A stretch of DNA of 5,069 bases, taken from NCBI GenBank assembly GCA_003641345.1, contig QNAD01000169.1:1-5069 (forward strand), in the 5' to 3' direction. The position numbers were made by a program, and so were the translations under genes. The notes below the pieces were generated by a model. It was not told where the DNA came from and did not search any database. It saw only the letters and a program-made list of their open reading frames with translations. Source of the DNA: Candidatus Zixiibacteriota bacterium (lineage in GTDB: Bacteria; Zixibacteria; MSB-5A5; GN15; FEB-12). Of the stretch, positions 1 to 5,069 are shown one piece after another (position 1 is the first letter of the stretch; each line of letters starts with the position of its first letter).

Positions 1-2
1 AA

Positions 3-1226
3 AAAATAACCGAGGTTCAATTATCTTCCGGTTCACTTATTAACCCCGATGCTGATTTCGCATGGGTGATTAATATGCTTGGAGAAAAAACATATAAAGT
101 ATTAAATCGTCTGTTTTTAGAAAATATTATTATCTACGCTTCTGAAAAAGAATTTACAATTGAAAATATCAAGTACAATGCGGGATCGTTAGTTATCAGA
201 CGAAGAGGCAACCCGCCAAATACAGTAGAAATTTTGAACGAGATTGCAGAACAATACGGTTTGGATATTAACGGTGTCAATACCGGCCAATCTTCTTCCG
301 GTTCATTTTTAGGAGCACCAACTTTCCGAATGTTAAAACAACCCAAATTAGCAATATTAACCGGAGAACCTTTGGGAACTTCTTCGTTTGGAAGTCTGTG
401 GAATGCAATTGATTTTGAATTGGAAATACCTCATTCACTTCTAAGAATTTCTGCACTGGGATACGCAAATCTTGATAAATACAATGTTTTGATAATCCCA
501 TCTGCATGGGGTTCATTATCCAATGAATTAACCGGTTATGTTAAAGAAAAAATCAGCGGATGGATAAAGGGTGGAGGTACTCTTATCTGTGTGGGTAATG
601 CAACTTTCTGGGCGGCTGATTCTACAACAGGATTATCTCAAACACGCACCCGAAGGAATGTACTTGAGAAATTAACGGATTATGGCAAAGCCTTAGAGAG
701 AGAAAAACATGCGGAATCCCCACCGCTTGATACGATAGCTCTCTGGTACCCTGAAAAAGTTGAGAAGAAAAAAGATAAAAAAGAAAAATTATCATCATTG
801 CCCAAAAAAGAACTTGAAGATATTGATAGGTGGCAACGTAAATTTGCTCCTCAGGGTGCAATACTTAAAGTTAATCTGGATAATGAGGACTGGATGACTT
901 TTGGATTAGGTAAATCAATTCCGGCTATCTTTGGTGGAAGCAGAGTCTTGATGGCTAAATCTCCGGTATCTGTTCCGGCACGTTTTGCTGACAACGTTAA
1001 TATAAGGATGTCAGGTCTTCTCTGGCCCGAGGCAAGAGAAAGAATAGCTGAATCGGTTTTTGCAACTCATGAATCTAAAGGGAGGGGGCAGATAATTCTA
1101 TTCCCTCAGAACCCGAATTTTAGAGGCTATTTTTATGGTACGCGGGCGATGCTTGTCAATGCTATATTATATGGTCCTGGTCTTGGGAGCAGAGCTTCAG
1201 AACCTTATCAACAAGATGAGAAGTAA
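3..1226 (+). CDS. M14-family zinc carboxypeptidase-like protein, C-terminal part (5' end outside window)
   Basis: The frame is open to the left edge (first full codon at 3-5), so the GTG at 66 and ATG at 75 are internal codons and the true start lies upstream. About 407 residues are visible. I recognise the C-terminal half of the large (roughly 800-950 residue) M14 peptidases that carry a class I glutamine amidotransferase-like domain after the metallopeptidase domain. Supporting landmarks are GAPTFRMLKQPKLAIL (311-358), SFGSLWNAID near 384-413, DKYNVLIIPS near 474-503, KGGGTLICVGN near 567-599, and the end block NPNFRGYFYGTRAMLVNAIL (1110-1169). The zinc ligands and catalytic Glu would lie in the missing N-terminal half, so activity cannot be judged. 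No GxCxG nucleophile elbow is present, so the amidotransferase-like fold is probably non-catalytic. A Lys/Glu-rich stretch at 750-812 looks like a surface loop. Such proteins are usually exported, but the signal peptide would be off-window. The gene probably shares a transcript with the epimerase 8 bases downstream. Confidence 0.8.
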   Translation, partial: KITEVQLSSGSLINPDADFAWVINMLGEKTYKVLNRLFLENIIIYASEKEFTIENIKYNAGSLVIRRRGNPPNTVEILNEIAEQYGLDINGVNTGQSSSGSFLGAPTFRMLKQPKLAILTGEPLGTSSFGSLWNAIDFELEIPHSLLRISALGYANLDKYNVLIIPSAWGSLSNELTGYVKEKISGWIKGGGTLICVGNATFWAADSTTGLSQTRTRRNVLEKLTDYGKALEREKHAESPPLDTIALWYPEKVEKKKDKKEKLSSLPKKELEDIDRWQRKFAPQGAILKVNLDNEDWMTFGLGKSIPAIFGGSRVLMAKSPVSVPARFADNVNIRMSGLLWPEARERIAESVFATHESKGRGQIILFPQNPNFRGYFYGTRAMLVNAILYGPGLGSRASEPYQQDEK

Positions 1227-1234
1227 TTAGTTTT

Positions 1235-2293
1235 ATGAAAAATAAAAGAGTATTAGTTACTGGTGGTGCCGGATTTTTAGGCTTACATCTTGCTAAAAAT
1301 CTCCAGCATAGGGGAGTTTCATTTTTAGCCTTAAATGATATTGCTCCGTTTATTGAGAATGAATACAGCGATGATATGCTTCTGGTAAATCAGGATGTTC
1401 GTGACCCCGAAGGAATGTTTAATCTTATCAATGACAATAAAATTGATATAATAATTCATTGTGCAGCCGCTTTACCTCTTTGGAAAAAAGAAGAGATATT
1501 GACAACCAATATTGCAGGTGTTCGAAACACTCTTGAGCAAGCAAAAAAATGCGATGTGGAAAGAGTTATATTTATCAGCTCAACTGCTGTCTATGGCGTT
1601 CCGGAAAAACACCCGATTGAAGAAACCGATAACCTTGTTGGGGTCGGTCACTACGGTATTAGTAAAATTGAGGGCGAAAAAATCTGTGCTGAGTTTCGCA
1701 ATCAAGGAATGTGTGTTCCTGTTATAAGACCAAAAACATTTATTGGTACGGCACGTTTGGGAGTATTCCAAATTTTATATGATTGGGTTGATTCCGGAAA
1801 GAAAATCCCAATTATCGGAAGCGGCAATAACCTTTATCAATTACTGGAAGTTACTGATTTGATTGAAGCTATTACCCTTGCCGGTTCAGTTGATCCTGAT
1901 ATTGCCAATGATGTATTTAATGTCGGAGCACAACATTTTGAAAAAGTTAAGAAAGATGTTGGGGCTTTATGTAATTTTGCCGGAAACGGCTCAAAAGTAA
2001 TGCCTACTCCGGCTCCGCTTGTAAAAGGAGCATTGGCAGTTTTTGAATTTATGAAAATTTCTCCACTATATAAGTGGGTATATGGGACAGCAGATAAAGA
2101 TTCATTTGTCTCAACCAGAAAAATTGAAGATAAATTAGGTTGGAAATCAAATTTTTCTAATGAAGATGCACTGATAACATCTCATAAATGGTATCTGGAA
2201 CATAAAGAAGAGCTGGAACATCAAAAATCCGGAATTACCCATCGGGTTGGATGGAATCAGGGCATTTTGAAGTTTTTTAAAAAATTCCTTTGA
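1235..2293 (+). CDS. NAD-dependent epimerase/dehydratase (extended SDR family)
   Basis: A complete 352-residue protein of normal extended-SDR length. The N-terminal Rossmann fold begins with TGGAGFLG at residues 9-16 (the GxxGxxG cofactor loop). Asp35 at the end of the second strand favours NAD over NADP. QDVRD (53-57) and HCAA (75-78) line the cofactor pocket. ISSTAVYG (114-121) and the catalytic pair Tyr140/Lys144 in YGISK complete the SDR active site, which looks intact. RPKTFIG (165-171), GSGNNLYQLLEVTDL (195-209) and the C-terminal FVSTRKIEDKLGWKS block belong to the substrate-binding half. From memory, the RPKTF, YQLL and final HRVGWNQG-type motifs mark a distinct bacterial SDR subgroup with no assigned substrate, so I do not call it GalE. 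The protein ends in a short basic, hydrophobic tail (ILKFFKKFL). ATG 1235 follows the peptidase stop by 8 bases, and a weak purine stretch (GAGAAG, 1218-1223) could serve as its ribosome site. Reaction and substrate are unknown; a sugar-nucleotide or other hydroxy/keto substrate is likely. Confidence 0.9.
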   Translation: MKNKRVLVTGGAGFLGLHLAKNLQHRGVSFLALNDIAPFIENEYSDDMLLVNQDVRDPEGMFNLINDNKIDIIIHCAAALPLWKKEEILTTNIAGVRNTLEQAKKCDVERVIFISSTAVYGVPEKHPIEETDNLVGVGHYGISKIEGEKICAEFRNQGMCVPVIRPKTFIGTARLGVFQILYDWVDSGKKIPIIGSGNNLYQLLEVTDLIEAITLAGSVDPDIANDVFNVGAQHFEKVKKDVGALCNFAGNGSKVMPTPAPLVKGALAVFEFMKISPLYKWVYGTADKDSFVSTRKIEDKLGWKSNFSNEDALITSHKWYLEHKEELEHQKSGITHRVGWNQGILKFFKKFL

Positions 2294-2337
2294 TTATCTA
2301 ATCCAATAACGAATAAAATAGCATAACTTCATTAAAT

Positions 2338-2367
2338 TATTTGCATTAAAATTTTCCTATGCAAATA
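2338..2367. promoter_or_regulatory. 9-bp perfect inverted repeat upstream of TPR gene
   Basis: TATTTGCAT (2338-2346) is exactly mirrored by ATGCAAATA (2359-2367) across a 12-base AT-rich spacer. It lies in the 144-base non-coding gap between the epimerase and the TPR gene, about 30 bases upstream of a TATAAT box. The half-site spacing would suit a dimeric regulator. The arms are too AT-rich, and no T-run follows, for a convincing intrinsic terminator of the upstream unit. No known regulator is recognised. Confidence 0.4.
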
Positions 2368-2373
2368 TTGAAC

Positions 2374-2394
2374 AAATACTTAATGAAAGTATTT
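2374..2394. promoter_or_regulatory. 8-bp perfect inverted repeat just upstream of TATAAT
   Basis: AAATACTT (2374-2381) and AAGTATTT (2387-2394) form a perfect inverted repeat around AATGA. It covers the place where a -35 element would be expected for the TATAAT at 2398-2403. That position would suit an operator or activator site, but chance is also plausible in DNA this AT-rich. Confidence 0.35.
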
Positions 2395-2397
2395 ATA

Positions 2398-2403
2398 TAT
2401 AAT
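2398..2403 (+). promoter_or_regulatory. Candidate -10 box of TPR gene promoter
   Basis: TATAAT matches the sigma-70 -10 consensus and lies 34 bases before the ATG, implying a short leader of about 25-30 bases. At 16-18 base spacing there is no TTGACA-like -35. The nearest candidate, TTGAAC at 2368-2373, is 24 bases away, which is too far. The Bacteroidota pattern TAnnTTTG is also absent. The core promoter is therefore tentative, and it could depend on a factor binding the adjacent inverted repeat. Confidence 0.35.
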
Positions 2404-2425
2404 AGAAAGTGTCGATATCTGACAT

Positions 2426-2430
2426 AAGGA
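2426..2430 (+). promoter_or_regulatory. Shine-Dalgarno site of TPR gene
   Basis: AAGGA lies 7 bases before ATG 2438, ideal spacing. It fixes the start, which is also supported by the signal peptide beginning at that codon. It is the clearest ribosome site in the window. Confidence 0.75.
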
Positions 2431-2437
2431 ATAAATT

Positions 2438-3904
2438 ATGAAGATACTTAAAAAATATATTCAACTGTATTTCCTACTAATTCTGTTTGTAATAGTCAAT
2501 TCATGCAGTACGGGAAATAATAATAAGTTACCAATAACTACATCCTCAAAACCTGCATTAGAAAATTATCTTAAAGGTTTAGAATTAAATGATAAATTAC
2601 GACGTTTAGAAAGTAGAAAATACTTTGAGAAGGCTATCGAAGAAGATCCTGAATTTGCCCTGGCACATCTGAACCTTGCTTTTGTTCAACCAACAACAAA
2701 ATCCTTTATGTCCAGTTTCAATAACGCCAAAAAGTTTATAAATAAAGTCTCGGATGGTGAAAAATACTGGATATTAGGATATGAAGCCGGAGCAATAAGT
2801 GGTAATGCCAAGGAGCAGGAAAAATATTACAATAAACTTGTTAAAGAATATCCGAATGATGAACGAGTTCATTTAATTCTTGGAAATTTTTATTTTTTCA
2901 ATCAAGAATATAAAAGAGCAATCAAAGAATATAAAATAGCAGATAAAATTAATCCTGAACTATCTCCAATTTATAACCAAATGGGTTATGCATATAGATA
3001 TTTGGAAAGATATGATGAATCTGAAACAGCGTTCCAGCATTATATTTCTTTGATTCCCGATGATCCCAACCCTTATGATTCTTATGCGGAATTGTTAATG
3101 AAAGTTGGTAAATTTAATGAATCTATAAATAATTATGAAAAAGCACTTCAAGTTGATTCAAATTTTTTCGCTTCATATAGTGGAATTGCTTCCAATTTAA
3201 ATCTACAGAACAATCATGAACAAGCTAAATTATTGCTTGAGAATGCATTACTAAATGCTCGTGATGAAGATGAACAACGTAGAATGCTAACTGGAATTGC
3301 AATTTCTTATATTGATGAAGGTAATTATAGTAGTGCTATCAAAACGATAAAAAAACAATATGAAATATCTGCCTCATCTAATGACCATATCTCAATGGCT
3401 AATGACTATTTACTGTTAGGACAAATATATTTGGAAATGAATCAACCTGACAAAGCATTAGAATTTTTTAAGCAAGCTTTGAAGTTAATCGAAGAAGCCC
3501 CAATCCCTAAAGCTAATAAGAATCTGTTTAAAATAAATCATCTTTATTTTTCAGCCAGAGTTTATATTGCTAAAGGAAATATTGAAAGAGCCAGAACAAG
3601 AATTTCAAAATTTGGCAACTACGCCAAAACAAATAATAACCAGATGCAAATTCTTCTGTTTCATGAACTCAACGGATTAGTTGCTATGCATGAAAAAGAA
3701 TATCATCAAGCTATCAAAGAATTCTTAAAAGCAAACCAGCAAAACCCATATACATTATACAGATTGGCTAAAGCTTATTCTGCATTAGGTAAAAACAAAG
3801 AAGCTATGGAATATTACCAGAGAGCGGCTAATTTCTACGGAGTAAATAATATCAATTATGCATTCATTCGAAATAAAGCTAATCGAATGATAGTTTCTAT
3901 GTAG
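2438..3904 (+). CDS. TPR-repeat lipoprotein, unknown partner
   Basis: A complete 488-residue protein. Residues 1-22 form a signal peptide: basic MKILKK, a hydrophobic core, then VNSC, with Cys23 as the likely lipidation site. The Asn at -2 of the lipobox is slightly unusual. The Ser at +2 does not signal inner-membrane retention by the E. coli rule, so an outer-membrane or periplasmic-face location is plausible. After a short Asn/Thr/Ser-rich linker the rest is helical TPR units: a degenerate one near 41-74, then about 107-141, 143-174, 177-208, 211-242, 245-278, 283-310, 322-355, 366-399 and 407-469. Strong family blocks are NPYDSYAELLMKVGKFNESI (211-230) and the C-terminal NPYTLYRLAKAYSALGK (436-452) and NNINYAFIRNKA (470-481). 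From memory these recur in an unnamed family of exported TPR proteins in many bacteria. No enzymatic domain is seen. TPRs usually bind proteins, so a scaffold or assembly role is inferred. It has its own likely promoter and converges on ahcY. Its DNA looks more AT-rich than its neighbours. Confidence 0.85.
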   Translation: MKILKKYIQLYFLLILFVIVNSCSTGNNNKLPITTSSKPALENYLKGLELNDKLRRLESRKYFEKAIEEDPEFALAHLNLAFVQPTTKSFMSSFNNAKKFINKVSDGEKYWILGYEAGAISGNAKEQEKYYNKLVKEYPNDERVHLILGNFYFFNQEYKRAIKEYKIADKINPELSPIYNQMGYAYRYLERYDESETAFQHYISLIPDDPNPYDSYAELLMKVGKFNESINNYEKALQVDSNFFASYSGIASNLNLQNNHEQAKLLLENALLNARDEDEQRRMLTGIAISYIDEGNYSSAIKTIKKQYEISASSNDHISMANDYLLLGQIYLEMNQPDKALEFFKQALKLIEEAPIPKANKNLFKINHLYFSARVYIAKGNIERARTRISKFGNYAKTNNNQMQILLFHELNGLVAMHEKEYHQAIKEFLKANQQNPYTLYRLAKAYSALGKNKEAMEYYQRAANFYGVNNINYAFIRNKANRMIVSM

Positions 3905-3931
3905 CTCTGTTTTCTATTATTCAAAATAAAA

Positions 3932-3963
3932 AAGTCACCCTCAGACAACGCTCAGGGTGACTT
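3932..3963 (-). terminator. Intrinsic terminator of ahcY, possibly bidirectional
   Basis: AAGTCACCCT (3932-3941) pairs perfectly with AGGGTGACTT (3954-3963). Two more pairs (A3943-T3952, G3944-C3951) can form inside, beyond a C-C mismatch, leaving a 6-base loop. Read on the minus strand, the GC-rich stem is followed by TTTTTTATTTTG, a classic U-tract, so it should end ahcY transcripts about 55 bases past the stop. On the plus strand only a poor T-stretch follows (CTTAACTTTAAAT), so termination of the TPR transcript, whose stop lies 27 bases before, would be weaker. Confidence 0.85.
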
Positions 3964-3974
3964 AACTTTAAATA

Positions 3975-3998
3975 TTAAGAATAATTCGTTATTCTTAA
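3975..3998. repeat. 10-bp perfect hairpin with TTCG loop
   Basis: TTAAGAATAA (3975-3984) and TTATTCTTAA (3989-3998) are exact reverse complements around TTCG (CGAA on the minus strand). Only one pair is G-C, so the RNA hairpin would be modest. As DNA it is a 24-base near-palindrome that could also bind a protein. It is the second of three inverted repeats between the convergent genes and lies in the 3' UTR of ahcY. Confidence 0.6.
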
Positions 3999-4001
3999 AT
4001 C

Positions 4002-4020
4002 AAAGTGGCTTAGCCACCTT
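4002..4020. repeat. Short GC-rich hairpin overlapping the ahcY stop codon
   Basis: GTGGC (4005-4009) pairs with GCCAC (4013-4017) around TTA, with further A-T pairs at 4003-4019 and 4002-4020 beyond an A-C mismatch. The outer right arm includes two bases of the ahcY stop codon (4019-4021). No T-run follows directly on either strand, so it is not a terminator on its own. It could protect the 3' end of the ahcY message or affect ribosome release. Confidence 0.5.
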
Positions 4021-5069
4021 AGGTGCCCATCTGCCACGAAGATAAGTAAATCTTTTGCTCGGCAGTAAGTTTATCAATAGACACACCCATTGATTTTAAT
4101 TTAATCTTAGCAATATCAGTATCTACTTTATCCGGAAGAACATAAACTTTATTTTCAAATTTCTTGTGATTCTTCACAACATGTTCTGCCGCCAATGATT
4201 GATTGGCAAATGACATATCCATTACCATTGCAGGATGTCCCTCGGCTGCGGCCAGATTTATAAGACGTCCCTCGGCAAGAACATAAATTTTCTTGCCGCC
4301 AATTGTATGTTCTTCGACTACCGACCGCACGATTTTTCTTTTTGATGTTGCCTTGTTTATAGCAGGAAGATCTATCTCAGCATTAAAATGACCGGAGTTG
4401 CAAATGATAGCTCCTTCTTTCATTTTTTTAACATGCTCTAAACGAATTACATTGATATCACCGGTAACAGTAATAAACAAATTTCCTATTGATGCCGCTT
4501 TAGACATCGGCATTACCTGAAAACCATCCATAACCGCCTCAAGTGCTTTAACCGAATCAACTTCGGTAACTATAACATGAGCACCCATCCCTTTTGCTCG
4601 ATTAGCCAAACCGCGTCCGCACCATCCATAACCGGCAATAACAACGGTTGAACCTGCAATCAACATATTTGTAGCACGAAGGATGCCATCAATTGTAGAT
4701 TGTCCGGTACCATAACGATTATCAAAGAAATGTTTTGTCTTGGAATCATTTACAGCGATAACAGCAAACTTTAATGCTTTATCATCCGCCATTGCTTTTA
4801 GCCGAATCACTCCGGTGGTGGTTTCTTCGGTACCGGCTAAAACAGAATCAAGCAGTTCTGTTCGTTCCTGATGTAAAGTAGAAACCAAATCGGCACCATC
4901 ATCCATAGTAATGTGCGGTTTAGTATCCAACGTTTGATGAATATGTTTATAATAAGTTTTGTTGTTTTCGCCATGAATAGCAAAAACCGAAATGCCGTAT
5001 TCTTTGACCAGAGCCGCCGCAGTATCATCCTGAGTTGAGAGAGGATTTGAGGCACACAAAGCAGTATTG
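4019..5069 (-). CDS. ahcY: S-adenosylhomocysteine hydrolase, short form (N-terminus outside window)
   Basis: The enzyme reversibly splits S-adenosylhomocysteine into adenosine and homocysteine in the cytosol, using tightly bound NAD and relieving product inhibition of methyltransferases. About 350 residues are visible. The frame runs off the right edge, so the TTG at 5059-5057 is the internal Leu of [13 protein letters not shown], not a start, and roughly 60-80 N-terminal residues are missing. Counting that Leu as 1, visible motifs are DDGADL (53-58), GTEETTTGV (76-84) with catalytic Glu79, [11 protein letters not shown] (104-114) with Lys109, Asp113 and Asn114, the NAD loop GYGWCGRG (143-150), GHFNAEID (223-230), and [16 protein letters not shown] (272-287). 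The catalytic residues look intact. The roughly 40-residue insertion of plant and many bacterial forms is absent, and the C-terminus ends SSWQMGT instead of the YRY-type tail of long forms. This resembles archaeal and Thermotoga-type enzymes. S-inosylhomocysteine hydrolase activity, known for a methanogen homologue, is a less likely alternative. The gene ends in a three-hairpin 3' region. Confidence 0.95.
   Translation of the reverse strand, partial: NTALCASNPLSTQDDTAAALVKEYGISVFAIHGENNKTYYKHIHQTLDTKPHITMDDGADLVSTLHQERTELLDSVLAGTEETTTGVIRLKAMADDKALKFAVIAVNDSKTKHFFDNRYGTGQSTIDGILRATNMLIAGSTVVIAGYGWCGRGLANRAKGMGAHVIVTEVDSVKALEAVMDGFQVMPMSKAASIGNLFITVTGDINVIRLEHVKKMKEGAIICNSGHFNAEIDLPAINKATSKRKIVRSVVEEHTIGGKKIYVLAEGRLINLAAAEGHPAMVMDMSFANQSLAAEHVVKNHKKFENKVYVLPDKVDTDIAKIKLKSMGVSIDKLTAEQKIYLSSWQMGT

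Noticed and set aside
66..77. GTG at 66 and ATG at 75 as start codons of the first gene
   Set aside because: The frame is open upstream to the left edge and its codons translate into sensible protein, so these are internal codons of a gene that starts outside the window.
24..305. 12-base direct repeat TCTTCCGGTTCA at 24-35 and 294-305
   Set aside because: Both copies are in the same frame and encode Ser-Ser-Gly-Ser. Short coding repeats like this arise easily by chance and nothing else is duplicated around them.
134..861. Minus-strand open frames within the peptidase gene (70-79 codons), and similar short frames inside the epimerase and ahcY
   Set aside because: All lie within strong coding genes, have no ribosome site or recognisable protein features, and are best read as shadow frames.
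2338..2367. Inverted repeat as terminator of the peptidase-epimerase unit
   Set aside because: Only two G-C pairs in nine, a 12-base loop and no following T-run. It is listed as a possible regulatory site instead.
2368..2373. TTGAAC as the -35 partner of TATAAT 2398-2403
   Set aside because: The spacer would be 24 bases, well outside the 16-18 base range that supports a sigma-70 promoter.
2411..2424. Near-palindrome around GATATC in the TPR gene leader
   Set aside because: Only the central six bases are symmetric; the flanks match only after a one-base shift, so this is weak evidence for a site.
5057..5059. TTG (minus strand) as start of ahcY
   Set aside because: It encodes the Leu of the conserved [13 protein letters not shown] region, and the frame continues to the right edge. 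The true start is beyond it.
1..5069. tRNA, rRNA, CRISPR, transposon or SAH-riboswitch sequences
   Set aside because: No cloverleaf, repeat-spacer array or transposase was seen. An ahcY leader, where a SAH riboswitch could lie, is outside the right edge.

Overview
This is a low-GC bacterial window with four protein-coding genes, two of them cut off by the window edges. No RNA gene, CRISPR array, insertion sequence or phage gene is visible. The gene content suggests a member of the Bacteroidota/Ignavibacteria-like (FCB) lineages: an M14 peptidase with a C-terminal amidotransferase-like domain, a TPR lipoprotein of a widespread but unnamed family, and a short-form S-adenosylhomocysteine hydrolase. 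The clear AAGGA ribosome binding site before the TPR gene fits Ignavibacteria-type relatives somewhat better than typical Bacteroidota, which often lack such sites. This taxonomic guess is inference and is weak.

Layout. The left part (1-2293, plus strand) is a probable two-gene transcription unit. It holds the 3' part of an M14-family metallopeptidase gene, then, after an 8-base gap, an extended short-chain dehydrogenase (NAD-dependent epimerase/dehydratase). A 144-base AT-rich gap (2294-2437) follows. It carries two perfect inverted repeats, a TATAAT box and an AAGGA Shine-Dalgarno, and leads into a more AT-rich gene for a TPR lipoprotein (2438-3904, plus). That gene converges on ahcY, which lies on the minus strand (4019 to beyond the right edge). 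The 114 bases between them hold three consecutive hairpins. The first is a good intrinsic terminator, oriented mainly for ahcY.

Function. AhcY removes S-adenosylhomocysteine and so supports methylation reactions and methionine recycling. The TPR lipoprotein is probably an envelope-anchored scaffold of unknown partner. The peptidase is probably exported, and the epimerase acts in the cytoplasm on a nucleotide-sugar or related substrate. Nothing in the sequence ties the four into one pathway, and I see no clear novel defence, mobile or biosynthetic system. The most unusual structure is non-coding: the three-hairpin convergent spacer and the paired inverted repeats upstream of the TPR gene.
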